64,000 nt of DNA, from contig NZ_CP117416.1 in the NCBI RefSeq assembly GCF_028606985.1, positions 5,196,883-5,260,882 on the forward strand. The letters run 5' to 3'. The first letter of the stretch is position 1. Each line of letters starts with the position of its first letter. The notes beneath the pieces are model-generated. The model was not told where the DNA came from and ran no database searches. It was given only the letters and a program-made list of their open reading frames with translations. The position numbers and the translations under genes were made by a program. Source of the DNA: Paenibacillus kyungheensis (GTDB taxonomy: Bacteria > Bacillota > Bacilli > Paenibacillales > Paenibacillaceae). This document shows, piece by piece, positions 33,970-44,179 of the stretch.

Positions 33970-35523
33970 TTATGGTAAGTATCCTAGTGGATTCTGAATC
34001 GCACCACCACTGTGTACTTCAAAGTGTAAATGAGTTCCTGTGGAATGCCCTGTATTGCCCATTACACCGATATGTTGTCCTTGCTCGACAATAGCGCCTG
34101 TACTGGTATCAATCTGGCTTAAATGTCCGTATAACGTCTCATAGCCATTGTTATGATTAATAATAATGACATTACCATAACCGGTCATTGTTCCTGCATA
34201 GCTGACGACACCATCATCTGCTGCCATAACAGAAGAACTGCCGACAAGATCGATCCCTTTATGTGTTTTGCCCCATCGTTGTCCAAAAGGACTGGTTACA
34301 CTTGCTCCAGATACCGGCCAGATAAAATTACCTGATCCTTCCCCTTGTACTACTTTGGTTCCTTTAATGATTACTTTAGGTGATGATTTCTTCGTCACCT
34401 CTTGACCTAACCATTCTTCACGTAACATCTGACCATTTTGTTTGGTTACCCGATAATCGATCCGTTTAAGTCCTGTACTTCCTTGAGCTACCACTTTGGA
34501 CTCACCTTCACGCATACTATCGCTTTTCCGAATCTCTACAGAAGGTTCTGTCACAATCTGCTCGGAATAATCTTCAAATGTAGTGACTGTAATCGGCGGT
34601 TGCGGAACCGTTAATGTTAATTCATCACCGATCTGCATCGCCATTTCATCAATTTTGGGATTATTCGCAAAAATCTCTTCTTGAGTAATATCATGATCTG
34701 ATGCTATCGAGCTGATCGTATCACCTTCACGTACCACATAAGTTGTTGGTGATTCTACACCTGTTGTCATGACTTTCGCTAACTGTGTACTGCTTAACAA
34801 TTTATTAGGATTGGCTTTGATTTCACCAGTAGATACTTTTTGCTTTAATGTCACCGATTCTAAGCCTGTGACTTGTTTTGGATAAGCTTTAGTAGATGTT
34901 TTGGTAGAAGCTTTAGCCGATTCTGCTTTTTTCGTATACTTTTCTTTCACTTGTTCTAGAGCGGCATCGATCACTTTCTGGTCTTTAACAATGCCGATCA
35001 CTTTGCCATCGACATTCACTTCTACACTTTTAGCATAGGCAGTAAGCATACCATCCAGTGTTTTGAGTGTGTTTGCAGAATTGACCTGTGCTTTGTAAGC
35101 ACGTTCTTCTGTAGTTGTAATGCCATTGGTATTCAGTACCATCGTCGCTTTTGGATACTTCTTCTGATATGCTGCCCGCTTCGTTGTAAATAACTGCTGT
35201 AATTCTTCCTTATGCAAAATCGTACCGATAGCCTGTCCTTTGACAGATACCACATAATAAGGAATCGTATTTGCTGTTACATAATGATTGCCTGCCCAAA
35301 TAAGCCCGCCAACTACTACCAGACCTCCAGCAGCAATCATCAGACGACGACGCATTTTATTTTTCCCCTTGCGGATCGAATCGACTGTAATGGTATACCA
35401 TGCTGATGGCGTCTCTGATTGATCGGTTGATTGCTGTTCGTTCTGCACTTCTAACTGTGGATCACGCGACTGATCTTGCTTGGGCGTGTTCCCCATCCCC
35501 AGTTTGCTTCTAAACCCTTTCAT
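33970..35523 (-). CDS. M23 peptidoglycan metalloendopeptidase with LysM and G5 domains
   Basis: 517 residues: cytoplasmic N-terminus, membrane helix about 62-83, a region of unknown fold, LysM (TYVVREGDTISSIASDHDIT, near 265), G5 domain (about 315-390) and a C-terminal M23 domain with HKGIDLVG (first zinc ligands) and HLHFEVH (second set). It should cut peptide cross-links in the wall while anchored in the membrane. Position directly upstream of walR makes it a plausible WalR target. Good promoter at 35610-35639. Confidence 0.9.
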   Translation of the reverse strand: MKGFRSKLGMGNTPKQDQSRDPQLEVQNEQQSTDQSETPSAWYTITVDSIRKGKNKMRRRLMIAAGGLVVVGGLIWAGNHYVTANTIPYYVVSVKGQAIGTILHKEELQQLFTTKRAAYQKKYPKATMVLNTNGITTTEERAYKAQVNSANTLKTLDGMLTAYAKSVEVNVDGKVIGIVKDQKVIDAALEQVKEKYTKKAESAKASTKTSTKAYPKQVTGLESVTLKQKVSTGEIKANPNKLLSSTQLAKVMTTGVESPTTYVVREGDTISSIASDHDITQEEIFANNPKIDEMAMQIGDELTLTVPQPPITVTTFEDYSEQIVTEPSVEIRKSDSMREGESKVVAQGSTGLKRIDYRVTKQNGQMLREEWLGQEVTKKSSPKVIIKGTKVVQGEGSGNFIWPVSGASVTSPFGQRWGKTHKGIDLVGSSSVMAADDGVVSYAGTMTGYGNVIIINHNNGYETLYGHLSQIDTSTGAIVEQGQHIGVMGNTGHSTGTHLHFEVHSGGAIQNPLGYLP

Positions 35524-35750
35524 GACCGTCTCCTTTTATCCTTATCCCTATTCATGGTTAGATACGTTATTAGTGAAGTTCAGTTAATTGTTATAGTTAT
35601 AAGTAGTAATTATTAAAAATTGTCATCTAAAAGTGTCAAAAAATTAACCTTTTCTACTCCCCGTTTACTTTACCATAATCTCGACAAAATTTTCAACTTT
35701 ACTGTTCATTAACATTTGTTTGCTGATGGATAGGAATCACAGTACGACAA
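35524..35750 (-). promoter_or_regulatory. Upstream region and promoter of the M23 gene
   Basis: On the - strand: TTGACA (35634-35639), 18-bp spacer, TAATAA (35610-35615), giving a leader of about 80 bases. The rest of the interval up to the purA terminator is AT-rich and holds no gene. Confidence 0.6.
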
Positions 35751-35776
35751 AAAAGGCACCCTCGCGGATGCCTTTT
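35751..35776 (-). terminator. Terminator of purA
   Basis: AAAAGGCA (35751-35758) pairs with TGCCTTTT (35769-35776) around a GC-rich inner segment; the - strand continues TTTTTTGTCG. It is 61 bp past the purA stop. Confidence 0.85.
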
Positions 35777-35836
35777 CTATTTTATTTCTATTAATTATGA
35801 TTTCTATAAGTGACTTACTATAATAGTAGCTAATAA

Positions 35837-37123
35837 TTACAGATAGATCGGTGCTACTTGATTTGTCTGCTCACGATTACGTCCTACAGAGAAGATAGCA
35901 ATCGGAATACCAGTCAATTCAGAGACACGAGTAACATAATTGCGTGTTGTTTCTGGCAATTCGTCCAATGTCTTCACGCCAGTAATATCTTCGCTCCAAC
36001 CTGGCATTTCTTCATAGACTGCTTCACATTCAGCAAGCATTTTGAGACTTGCAGGGTAGTGAGTAATAAACTCGCCTTTGTATTTGTAGCCAGTACAGAT
36101 TTTGACTGTATCCAGACCTGTTAATACATCTAAAGAGTTCAAAGACAATCCAGTAATACCACTTACACGACGTGCATGACGAACTACAACACTATCGAAC
36201 CAGCCTACACGACGTGGACGACCAGTTACTGTACCGTATTCATGACCTTTTTCGCGGATAGTATCACCTGTTGTATCTAACAATTCAGTAGGGAAAGGAC
36301 CATCACCCACACGAGTTGTGTATGCTTTCGCTACACCAATAACTTGTTGGATTTTGGAAGGACCTACTCCAGAACCGATACATACTCCACCAGCAGAAGG
36401 ATTAGACGAAGTCACAAATGGATATGTACCTTGGTCGATATCCAACATTACACCTTGTGCGCCTTCAAAAAGAACACGTTTGCCAGCATCGATCGCATCA
36501 TTCAACACAACAGATGTATCTTGTACATACTGACGAAGAATTTCAGCATAACCTAAGTAATCTTTCAAAATTTCTTCTACATCTACAGGCTCGCCGCCAT
36601 AGACTTGTGTAATCACTTGATTTTTTTCTTTTACTTGATGACGCAATTTAATTTCAAATTCTTCCGGGTCCATCAGATCAGCAATACGAATACCCGAACG
36701 AGCTGTTTTGTCCATATAACAAGGGCCAATCCCTTTACGTGTAGTACCGATTTTGTTAGGACCTTTGCGATCTTCTTCCAAAATATCCAATACCATGTGG
36801 TACGGCATAATTACGTGAGCGCGATCGCTAATCGTTAAGTTTTTGGTAGTGAAGCCATTGTCATGCACATAGTTAATTTCATCGATCAATGCGGATGGAT
36901 TAATAACCATACCGTTACCGATTACACAAGCTTTATCTTCGTAAAATATTCCAGAAGGAATCATAGTTAATTTGAATTTTTTCTCATTAATTAGGATAGT
37001 ATGACCTGCATTGTTACCACCTTGGTAACGTGCAACAAGATCAGCACTCTCCGAAAGATAGTCTGTAATTTTACCTTTTCCTTCGTCTCCCCATTGCGTT
37101 CCCACAACGACTACAGTTGACAT
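35837..37123 (-). CDS. purA: Adenylosuccinate synthetase
   Basis: 428 residues, full length. [17 protein letters not shown] at the N-terminus is the GTP P-loop with the catalytic Asp and His GHTIL nearby; [14 protein letters not shown] and [29 protein letters not shown] are diagnostic. It condenses IMP with aspartate using GTP, the first step from IMP to AMP. CGGAGGAATGATTTC precedes the ATG. A PurR-type control region and a long leader lie upstream. Confidence 0.97.
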   Translation of the reverse strand: MSTVVVVGTQWGDEGKGKITDYLSESADLVARYQGGNNAGHTILINEKKFKLTMIPSGIFYEDKACVIGNGMVINPSALIDEINYVHDNGFTTKNLTISDRAHVIMPYHMVLDILEEDRKGPNKIGTTRKGIGPCYMDKTARSGIRIADLMDPEEFEIKLRHQVKEKNQVITQVYGGEPVDVEEILKDYLGYAEILRQYVQDTSVVLNDAIDAGKRVLFEGAQGVMLDIDQGTYPFVTSSNPSAGGVCIGSGVGPSKIQQVIGVAKAYTTRVGDGPFPTELLDTTGDTIREKGHEYGTVTGRPRRVGWFDSVVVRHARRVSGITGLSLNSLDVLTGLDTVKICTGYKYKGEFITHYPASLKMLAECEAVYEEMPGWSEDITGVKTLDELPETTRNYVTRVSELTGIPIAIFSVGRNREQTNQVAPIYL

Positions 37124-37349
37124 GAAATCATTCCTCCGTAGGTGTTTTTATACACCGTGAATTTGAGCTGTCCGTTGCAAAAAACAACTGATCAACAGCG
37201 AATATATTGCAAACAGCCAGACAGCATGAAAACTTCCTTGCGAGGAACGGTCAGACGTGTGCAAATCATAATGATCCGTTTCGCAGCGGAAGGGCATAGC
37301 AGTGCTGTAACGCAAAGACTTACTAAAGCAATGTAAGCTTTTCAACACC
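37124..37349 (-). other. Long purA leader without a gene
   Basis: About 225 bases between the predicted start site and the purA ATG. Local hairpins are visible, for example CTTAC/GTAAG near 37315-37334 and GGTGT/ACACC near 37140-37156, but I do not recognise a known riboswitch core, and no terminator with a T-run precedes the gene. Small reading frames here look non-coding. Confidence 0.45.
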
Positions 37350-37355
37350 ATTATC

Positions 37356-37432
37356 AGTGTAACAGGCTGCTTTTTTAAAGTCAAATGAAAAGCGAACAAT
37401 ACATTCAATTAAAAATATTATCGTTCGGAAAT
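37356..37432 (-). promoter_or_regulatory. purA promoter with two PurR-type PurBoxes
   Basis: On the - strand: -35 TTGACT (37379-37384), 17-bp spacer, -10 TACACT (37356-37361). Upstream, AAAAGCGAACAAT (37388-37400, + strand) and ATTTCCGAACGAT (37420-37432, - strand) are inverted matches to the AWWWCCGAACWWT PurBox, with spacing close to that of B. subtilis pur operators. Repression by PurR when PRPP is low is expected. Confidence 0.75.
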
Positions 37433-37438
37433 GATCAC

Positions 37439-37837
37439 TTAACTTCTCCATACTCCACCTTTACTTAACGTCAAACCACATTTTTGGTAAAAAGAAGCGT
37501 GTTCTTCTGTAAACGTACAGGTTACAATTTCAATTTGATGATGCTTAGCTTGCTGTAATAGCGTATGTACCAGATGAGTTCCTAGCTGTTGATAACGATA
37601 GTCAGGATGAACAAGAATGTCTTCTAAATACCCATGTTGCAATCCCATACCTGAAATATAGCCAAATGCAATCAATCGCTGTGCTTCATCTCGCGCTCCT
37701 GCATAAAACTGACACCGCTCTAATAAAGCAGGATAATCTTGCTCTCGTCGCTCTCGTCGCTCCCATCCTACCGCTTCCCGCAGATCAGGTACTTCGTGAG
37801 GTTCGATGGATAGATTGATATGGATATGTTTTTTCAT
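37439..37837 (-). CDS. GNAT-family N-acetyltransferase
   Basis: 132 residues. The acetyl-CoA site is LEDILVHPDYRYQQLGTHLVHTLLQQA (motif A, R/QxxGxG/T variant: YQQLGTH) and the C-terminal ASFYQKCGLTLSKGG is the usual GNAT beta-6/7 end. Acetylates an unknown amine. It ends just before the purA control region and is followed upstream by the terminator at 37893. Confidence 0.82.
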   Translation of the reverse strand: MKKHIHINLSIEPHEVPDLREAVGWERRERREQDYPALLERCQFYAGARDEAQRLIAFGYISGMGLQHGYLEDILVHPDYRYQQLGTHLVHTLLQQAKHHQIEIVTCTFTEEHASFYQKCGLTLSKGGVWRS

Positions 37838-37892
37838 ATATTACACACCCTTTCAAAAAGAAGTCAGTCTTTAAAAAGCCTATCTACAAAAG

Positions 37893-37918
37893 AAAAGAAC
37901 CGCCTGAGCAGTTCTTTT
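37893..37918 (-). terminator. Terminator of the small-protein/GNAT-like pair
   Basis: AAAAGAAC (37893-37900) and GTTCTTTT (37911-37918), with inner GC/GC pairing; the - strand continues TCTTTTGTAG. It overlaps the end of the small gene by position 37920. Confidence 0.7.
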
Positions 37919-37919
37919 G

Positions 37920-38144
37920 TTATATATTGATATTCATTTGTTTACGTAACTCTTCTATCTTAGAACCAATTTGTTTGGCTCCATCTTCAGATAAAGGGGC
38001 ATGCATAGTAAGGGTGTGAATAGTATTCGTTTCTTGCTCGGATTTACCGTATAGGCGTGAGTATCTACGAGGTATAGCTGATCTTGCCTTTTGCAAAGCA
38101 AAATATCCATAAGTTCCACGTCTTATTTTGTTTGTCATTGGCAT
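37920..38144 (-). CDS. Uncharacterised small basic protein coupled to a GNAT-like gene
   Basis: 74 residues, MPMTNKIRRGTYGYFALQKARSAIP..., with a strongly basic first half (RRGTYGYF, RRYSRLYGKS) and an amphipathic acidic/basic C-terminal helix (GAKQIGSKIEELRKQMN). The ATG at 38144 overlaps the upstream stop (TGATG) and uses AGAGAGG inside that gene, so the two are translationally coupled; GTG 38147 is an alternative start. I recognise no family. Role unknown; a binding partner of the upstream protein is plausible. Confidence 0.62.
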   Translation of the reverse strand: MPMTNKIRRGTYGYFALQKARSAIPRRYSRLYGKSEQETNTIHTLTMHAPLSEDGAKQIGSKIEELRKQMNINI

Positions 38145-38647
38145 CACATCCTCTCTCTGTAGTATAACATAATCAAAGATTTCCCTATAGCTGGATCAAG
38201 CAAATAACGCGAGTAATGATCTATATTTCCAATAAACTGAGCACGATATACCCGTTCATAATAATCAATTAAGTTTGTTTTGGGTGTAAGTACTACAAAC
38301 CCATCAAATCCAGCATCAAAACTAATCTTATACGCACAAGCGAACAGCACTTTACCAATATTAATATAGGAAACTGTACGTTGATGTTGCGGAGATTTTT
38401 CTACTAAAGCAAGCTCTACAAATAAATTGCCCTGATCTTTTCGATATGCCAAACAGCCATGAATCATTCCATGGCTGTCGACTAACTTCAAAGCAGTAAA
38501 TATAGAGTTAGATTGTAAGTAAATATTCCAATCAAATGATGCTTCCCAACCTAATTTAGCAGAGATGTGTGGCAAATCTGATGTAGTTAAAGGAAAAAAA
38601 TCAGCAAATGTGATAACGCCCGCTGTATCTTCAAGAATCCAAGGCAC
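38144..38647 (-). CDS. GNAT-like acyltransferase-fold protein
   Basis: 167 residues. ELALVEKSPQHQR near the middle and INIGKVLFACAYKISFDAGFDGFVVLTPKTNLIDYYERVYRAQFIG resemble motif A/B of GNAT proteins, with the Y-x-x-x-Y/F end typical of the fold. The canonical R/QxxGxG/A loop is weakly kept (YINIGKV), so CoA binding is not assured. No clear ribosome site before the ATG. First of a two-gene unit, 52 bp downstream of dnaB. Confidence 0.6.
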   Translation of the reverse strand: MPWILEDTAGVITFADFFPLTTSDLPHISAKLGWEASFDWNIYLQSNSIFTALKLVDSHGMIHGCLAYRKDQGNLFVELALVEKSPQHQRTVSYINIGKVLFACAYKISFDAGFDGFVVLTPKTNLIDYYERVYRAQFIGNIDHYSRYLLDPAIGKSLIMLYYRERM

Positions 38648-38698
38648 TTTCTACACTCCTCTATCCACTACTTACTATTGAAATAATATGTTGTACCG

Positions 38699-40060
38699 CT
38701 ATCCTGCGAACATATCCGATTGAACACGTTCGTAGTTTACGAATTTATTAAAGTTTTTCAAAAACACCAATTCTACCGTACCTACCGGACCATTACGCTG
38801 TTTGGCAATAATAATCTCGATAATATTTTTCTTTTCTGTATCTGCATTATAATAATCATCTCGATACAAGAAAGACACAATATCCGCATCCTGCTCAATG
38901 GAACCGGATTCCCGCAAGTCAGACATCATCGGGCGTTTATCTTGACGTTGCTCTACACCACGACTGAGCTGAGACAGTGCGATAACCGGTACAGACAATT
39001 CACGAGCAATTTGCTTTAGCGTACGCGAGATTTCAGAGACTTCTTGCTGACGGTTCTCGCCGGCTTTACCGCGTCCAGAGATAAGCTGAAGATAATCGAT
39101 CACGATCATACCCAGACCCTTTTCTTTTTTCAAACGACGGCATTTAGCACGAATCTCTGAAACGGTAATGCCCGGTGTATCATCAATATAGATTTCTGCT
39201 TCAGACAACGAAGAAATACCCATCGTCAGCTTCGCCCAATCTTCATCACCTTTAAATTCACCGGTACGCATTACATTCGCATCCAGATTCGCTTCCGCAC
39301 AGATCATACGTTGGACAAGCTGTGCCGCTGACATCTCCAGACTGAAAATCGCTACCGTTTCTTTGGCACGTACCGCTACATTTTGCGCAATATTCAGTGC
39401 AAATGCCGTTTTACCTACCGACGGACGAGCCGCTACAATAATCAGATCGCTTCGCTGAAATCCAGCCGTCATTTTGTCCAAGTCGACGAATCCAGACGGA
39501 ATACCTGTCGTATTACCACTATTTTGATGCAAAATTTCAACCCGTTCAAATACTTCCATCAACACATCACGAATCGCGATAAAGCCACTACCTGTACGAC
39601 GATTAGAAATTTCCAAAATCCGTCGTTCGGCATCGCCAAGCATACTGCCGACATCTTCGCCGCCACCATACCCTTCGCTAACAATCTGTGTTGCTGTTCG
39701 AATCAAGCGACGTAACATCGACTTTTCTTCGATAATTTGAGCGTAATAATCGACGTTAGCCGCTGTCGGTACCGCATGAGCAAGCTTCGCCAAATAACTA
39801 ACGCCACCGATATCTTCTAGCTGTCCACGATCTTGTAATAAAGAAGTTAATGTAATCAGATCTATCGGCTGATTTTCTTCACCGAGATTAACCATTGCTT
39901 CATAGATCAGTTGGTGTGATTTATCGTAAAAATCTTCGCTGTCTACCCGTTCCATCACTGTAATTAACGCTTCCGACTGAAGCAAGATCGCTCCGAGTGC
40001 CGCCTGTTCCGCTTCTAAATTCTGTGGCGGAACCCGATCGTAAAACATTTCGCCGCCCAT
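38699..40060 (-). CDS. dnaB: Replicative DNA helicase DnaB (DnaC in B. subtilis)
   Basis: 453 residues. N-terminal domain starting PPQNLEAEQAALGAIL, linker helix, then RecA-like ATPase with Walker A ARPSVGKTAFAL near 209 and Walker B MIVIDYLQLISG. Hexameric 5'-3' helicase at the fork. GAGGAG overlapping the rplI stop precedes ATG 40060. The gdpP-rplI-dnaB order is conserved in Bacillales. Confidence 0.96.
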   Translation of the reverse strand: MGGEMFYDRVPPQNLEAEQAALGAILLQSEALITVMERVDSEDFYDKSHQLIYEAMVNLGEENQPIDLITLTSLLQDRGQLEDIGGVSYLAKLAHAVPTAANVDYYAQIIEEKSMLRRLIRTATQIVSEGYGGGEDVGSMLGDAERRILEISNRRTGSGFIAIRDVLMEVFERVEILHQNSGNTTGIPSGFVDLDKMTAGFQRSDLIIVAARPSVGKTAFALNIAQNVAVRAKETVAIFSLEMSAAQLVQRMICAEANLDANVMRTGEFKGDEDWAKLTMGISSLSEAEIYIDDTPGITVSEIRAKCRRLKKEKGLGMIVIDYLQLISGRGKAGENRQQEVSEISRTLKQIARELSVPVIALSQLSRGVEQRQDKRPMMSDLRESGSIEQDADIVSFLYRDDYYNADTEKKNIIEIIIAKQRNGPVGTVELVFLKNFNKFVNYERVQSDMFAG

Positions 40061-40062
40061 TT

Positions 40063-40506
40063 TTACTCCTCAGTAACTTGGACTTTGAGCGTTGCTTTAA
40101 CATCATGATGTAATTTTACAGCAACTTGTGTTACACCCAATGTACGGATAGGCTCATCCAATTCAATTTTACGTTTATCGACTTTATGTCCTTTTTTGCT
40201 CAACGCTTCAGCGATTTGTTTGCTTGTGATTGCTCCGAATAAGCGTCCACCTTCACCGGATTTAGCTTTTAGATCAATCGTCAATGCTTCAAGTTGTTTC
40301 GCAAGAACTTCTGCTTCTTCTTTTTCTTCTTGTTTTTGTCTTTCTACAGCGGCTGCTTGATTTTCAAGAATTTTTACATTGCCGCCTGTTGCTGGTTTAG
40401 CATGACCATTTTTGATCAAGAAGTTTTGTGCGTAACCGTCTGCCACCTCTTTTACTTCACCTTTTTTACCGCTACCTTTTACGTCTTTAAGAAAAATAAC
40501 TTTCAT
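40063..40506 (-). CDS. rplI: 50S ribosomal protein L9
   Basis: 147 residues. [30 protein letters not shown] is the diagnostic N-terminal domain; a long connecting helix and the C-terminal domain with [17 protein letters not shown] follow. Binds 23S rRNA domain V at the L1 stalk base. Its ATG overlaps the gdpP stop codon by 4 bp. Confidence 0.97.
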   Translation of the reverse strand: MKVIFLKDVKGSGKKGEVKEVADGYAQNFLIKNGHAKPATGGNVKILENQAAAVERQKQEEKEEAEVLAKQLEALTIDLKAKSGEGGRLFGAITSKQIAEALSKKGHKVDKRKIELDEPIRTLGVTQVAVKLHHDVKATLKVQVTEE

Positions 40507-42500
40507 TCAAATAACCCCTCTTCCTTTTCCATTTGATCTAGTACTTCACGAAGTCGTGACTCCGCATATTCAATACTACCTTCAAGCTGAACGGCTGCAT
40601 TGGTCAAATGACCGCCACCGCCTAATCGTTCCATCACGACCTGTACATTCATTTTACCAAGAGAACGGGCACTAATTCCAATTAAGCCATCCATTCGCTC
40701 GCTAATCACAAATGAAGCATGTACATTATTCATATTAAGTAGCGAATCTGCCACCTGTGCAATCAACAGTTGTGGAACCTGATGACCGGGTTCAGTTACA
40801 GCCAAAGCAACATGGTTATGAATAATTTTGGCGTGCTTAATAATCTCAGCTTTGGCGATATAGTCGCCTAATTCTTCTTTGAGCATTCGTTGTACCAATA
40901 CGGTATCTGCACCATTGCGACGCAAAAATCCTGCCGCTTCAAATGTACGTGAACCGGTATGTAGCGCAAAATGCTTGGTATCTACAATAATCCCAGCTAG
41001 AAGCGAAGTAGCTTCCAGTGTTGTAAATTGTACTTTATCATGAATATATTGCAATAGTTCGGTTACAAGTTCACAAGTAGAAGAAGCATACGGCTCTAGA
41101 TATACCAGAACAGCATCATTGATAAATTCTTCCCCGCGACGATGATGATCGACAACCACAACACGCTTCGCTCGATCAACCAACTTCGGCTCAATCGTCA
41201 TCGACGATTTGTGCGTATCAACCACCACTAACAATGTCTGTTCAGACATCGCATTCAGTGCTTCATCCGGTGTAATAAAGCGTACAGATAACCGTTCGTC
41301 CAGCTCAATACGCTCCATCATTTTCTCAATCGATGGATTGACTTTATCAAGTACGATATACGCATCTACATCGTACATATCAGCAGCTTTCAACATGCCG
41401 ATAGCTGCACCGACCACATCCATATCCGGTATTTTGTGACCCATAATAAGCACTTGATCACTATCTAGCATCAGATCACGTAGAGCATGAGCAATCACAC
41501 GCGCACGCACTCTTGTACGCTTCTCTACCGCATTAGACTTACCACCGTAAAAAGATAGACGTTGATCTGCTTTGACAGCGGCTTGATCTCCGCCACGTCC
41601 CAGAGCCATATCCAGACTAGATTGTGCCAGTTCACCCAGCTCACTGATGCTACCTGCCCCGAATCCTACTCCGACACTAAGCGTTAAAGGCACTTTAAGA
41701 TCAGCAGTCATTTCTCGAATCTCATCCAAAATCACAAATCGACTTTGTTCCAATTCGCGCAAAGATTTTTGATTAAGTAGCAATAAATAACGCTCGGAGG
41801 ATAATCGTCTTACATAGATACCGTAGTTTTTGGCCCAATCGGTAATTCGTGTAGCAACACGCGCAATCAGACTGGTACGCTGTTGATCGTCCATTCCTTG
41901 CGAAGCTTCATCAAAGTTATCTAAAAATACAATACCAAGTGCCAGACGTTCTTCTTCATGACGATCACGCAAATCTGCAAATGTCGTTACATCTTGCAAA
42001 TAAATCAATCGTTCATCAGGTAAAATAATAAACTCGATCGTCAAATGTCCATGTGGCAATTCAAAGCGTACTTCTTTTGAAGACTCTTTGCGCGCTTCTT
42101 CTTTGGCTTGCTGATACGTATCACCAAACCTTGGAAAACATTCTTCAAGCGAAGTGCCTACCAGTGTTTTGCGTCCAAACATACTACCGATATAACGATT
42201 ATGCCATTCAATCGTATACTGATTGTCATATAAAATAAGACCAAAAGGAAGCGTACTGACCGCTTCCTCCTCTACCCGTCTAATCCGAAAAGATAATCCC
42301 GCGATATACTCATCCAATTCCCTGCGAAACGTAAGCTCTGCACGAAGTAAAGATACACCGAACAAAATCACACAGCAAAGTGCAGCCAGTCCGATCATCC
42401 AATTGAACCAAGACAGCAAAATGACCAGAACAAGCATAAGCAATGAAGCCCATACTGTTCGATAACCATGCCAGCGGTTTAATAAAAAATTAGGCATCAT
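40503..42500 (-). CDS. gdpP: GdpP (YybT) cyclic-di-AMP phosphodiesterase
   Basis: 665 residues: two N-terminal membrane helices (about 12-50), PAS-like domain, degenerate GGDEF domain (about 170-300) and C-terminal DHH-DHHA1. Catalytic motifs [35 protein letters not shown] and the [10 protein letters not shown] of DHHA1 are intact. It hydrolyses c-di-AMP to pApA and so affects wall, potassium and beta-lactam responses. Precedes rplI with 4-bp overlap. Confidence 0.95.
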   Translation of the reverse strand: MMPNFLLNRWHGYRTVWASLLMLVLVILLSWFNWMIGLAALCCVILFGVSLLRAELTFRRELDEYIAGLSFRIRRVEEEAVSTLPFGLILYDNQYTIEWHNRYIGSMFGRKTLVGTSLEECFPRFGDTYQQAKEEARKESSKEVRFELPHGHLTIEFIILPDERLIYLQDVTTFADLRDRHEEERLALGIVFLDNFDEASQGMDDQQRTSLIARVATRITDWAKNYGIYVRRLSSERYLLLLNQKSLRELEQSRFVILDEIREMTADLKVPLTLSVGVGFGAGSISELGELAQSSLDMALGRGGDQAAVKADQRLSFYGGKSNAVEKRTRVRARVIAHALRDLMLDSDQVLIMGHKIPDMDVVGAAIGMLKAADMYDVDAYIVLDKVNPSIEKMMERIELDERLSVRFITPDEALNAMSEQTLLVVVDTHKSSMTIEPKLVDRAKRVVVVDHHRRGEEFINDAVLVYLEPYASSTCELVTELLQYIHDKVQFTTLEATSLLAGIIVDTKHFALHTGSRTFEAAGFLRRNGADTVLVQRMLKEELGDYIAKAEIIKHAKIIHNHVALAVTEPGHQVPQLLIAQVADSLLNMNNVHASFVISERMDGLIGISARSLGKMNVQVVMERLGGGGHLTNAAVQLEGSIEYAESRLREVLDQMEKEEGLFE

Positions 42501-42508
42501 TCATCACC

Positions 42509-43456
42509 TTACCGTTTCGGTCTCGTAATATATTCGCGGAGCGGGAACGCTAGATCAATAATACCAACAATACGAAGTGGTGGAATCAATACCACAACTA
42601 AAGCTAACAGAAACGGAAGAAACGAATTCCATTTCCGATGATGACCTAAGAAAAATACAAAGCCAATCGTTTGAATCGTAAAAGCAATATGTATCAGCGG
42701 CATGAAATTAAGAACAAACGCTGCCAATACACCTGTTATATTTGTAGCTACAAAATATTCTAAAAATACAGCAAGTAAATAATACCAGATCAATGATCGA
42801 GGTAATCTCCAATCACGCGCAGGTCTTAATTTAGGAACAGAGTAGTTCATGCCTTCCAAAATTGGACGACAAATAGCATGTGTAATCACAACCATTGTAA
42901 ATGAACTGATAATCAAAGCAAATGGAATCATCTGTAATGTATAATTCCACAATCCACGCACAAATTCAGGCGAGAAGATATCAGCGATATCTGGATTGAT
43001 ATCCGCCATAGCTCGCATCGGAGCGACAGATAGCTCTACAATATCTTTTACATAGATCGCTAGATTAAACTTATAGACTACTGTAGCAAAAATTAATAAC
43101 AATAACATTTCGACTAGCGTGGTAATTCCAGTCGTAAATATTACTCGAAGTGCAGATGCATTCTTTTTGTACAACCGTCCCATTACAATACCTGGAACCA
43201 TAAAGAATATGCCCAGTATCGCTACATAAATGCCTAACCTACCTTCTAGCTGAATCGCTACGATCATCGTAATCAACCAGACTGGAACCAGGTGCATAAT
43301 GAATTGGCGCAAGGATAGTGTCGAGTACAGCACGACTACAGGCACAATCAGAAAAAATATCGTTATAATGGATAATGACGTTAATAAAGACAGCAACAGA
43401 AGCAAATAAGCTATACTCCATGCCACCGATGTCCAGCGCAATTTCAAAACATTCAC
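42509..43456 (-). CDS. YybS-like DUF2232 membrane protein
   Basis: 315 residues with about eight hydrophobic helices, e.g. SIITIFFLIVPVVVLYSTLS and VIFTTGITTLVEMLLLLIFA. DUF2232/YybS proteins sit upstream of gdpP in Bacillales, as here with an 8-bp gap. Distant kinship to S-component transporters has been proposed for the fold. Function unknown; the neighbourhood suggests a role in envelope or c-di-AMP physiology. Confidence 0.83.
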   Translation of the reverse strand: MNVLKLRWTSVAWSIAYLLLLLSLLTSLSIITIFFLIVPVVVLYSTLSLRQFIMHLVPVWLITMIVAIQLEGRLGIYVAILGIFFMVPGIVMGRLYKKNASALRVIFTTGITTLVEMLLLLIFATVVYKFNLAIYVKDIVELSVAPMRAMADINPDIADIFSPEFVRGLWNYTLQMIPFALIISSFTMVVITHAICRPILEGMNYSVPKLRPARDWRLPRSLIWYYLLAVFLEYFVATNITGVLAAFVLNFMPLIHIAFTIQTIGFVFFLGHHRKWNSFLPFLLALVVVLIPPLRIVGIIDLAFPLREYITRPKR

Positions 43457-43552
43457 CTCTTACCTACATGTTATTCAGCAATTAGCTAAAAAAGATTTAC
43501 TCATAATTATAGCATAAACGCTAATAAACACACATCGATTTATCGATACTGC

Positions 43553-44011
43553 TTACGTAACTTTCATATTCTTAGCCATTCTTGATTTTTCAGGGTTATA
43601 CTCCCCACTACGTACAAATTGCTCACAATATTCTATAATCTGACTACGTCTAACAATACCAATAAAACGATTCATATCATCGACAACAGGTACAAAGTTC
43701 TGTACTTTTGCTAGATTGATCAAATCCTCCATATTCGCATCGATGGATACAGGCTTATTGTCTTTTTGCAAAGGTACATCCGACATTAGAAATTTAGAAG
43801 CGTTCTCAAAAGTCACTTTGCCTTCGGAATTTTTCATAAACCATAATAGATCGCCTTCTGTTACTGTACCTGCGTATCCTCCATCTTTATTCAACATCGG
43901 CACTGACGTATAGCGATGGTATTCCATTCTTTCAAGCGTCTGACGTAGTGTCGAATTAAGGGTGACACAAACGACCTCCTGCTTCGGTAGCAGAAAAAAC
44001 GCAATATTCAT
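43553..44011 (-). CDS. Two-CBS-domain protein
   Basis: 152 residues made of one CBS pair: NSTLRQTLERMEYHRYTSVPML then DANMEDLINLAKVQNFVPVVDD with the RFIGIVRRSQIIEYC end. The short N-terminus (MNIAFFLLPKQEVVCV) begins the first CBS strand. CBS pairs bind adenine nucleotides; close relatives are c-di-AMP receptors of the CbpB/DarB class, and proximity to gdpP fits that. This assignment is inference. Confidence 0.82.
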   Translation of the reverse strand: MNIAFFLLPKQEVVCVTLNSTLRQTLERMEYHRYTSVPMLNKDGGYAGTVTEGDLLWFMKNSEGKVTFENASKFLMSDVPLQKDNKPVSIDANMEDLINLAKVQNFVPVVDDMNRFIGIVRRSQIIEYCEQFVRSGEYNPEKSRMAKNMKVT

Positions 44012-44179
44012 GAAAAATCCTTCCTCTCATAATCTCAAGACCACGAGCATGATCTTATAATGAATCATTGTTTTGGTATGAATAGGCTTGTGCTCAATCC
44101 TGTACAGTACGTTTCAGCCCATACTTCGTTTCAGGATTCTCTTTTATTCTAAGCGATATTGACGTGACAATAAAGCAAG

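Noticed and set aside
37124..37349. Purine riboswitch in the purA leader
   Set aside because: The conserved purine-riboswitch core is not found, and no expression platform with a T-run precedes the gene.
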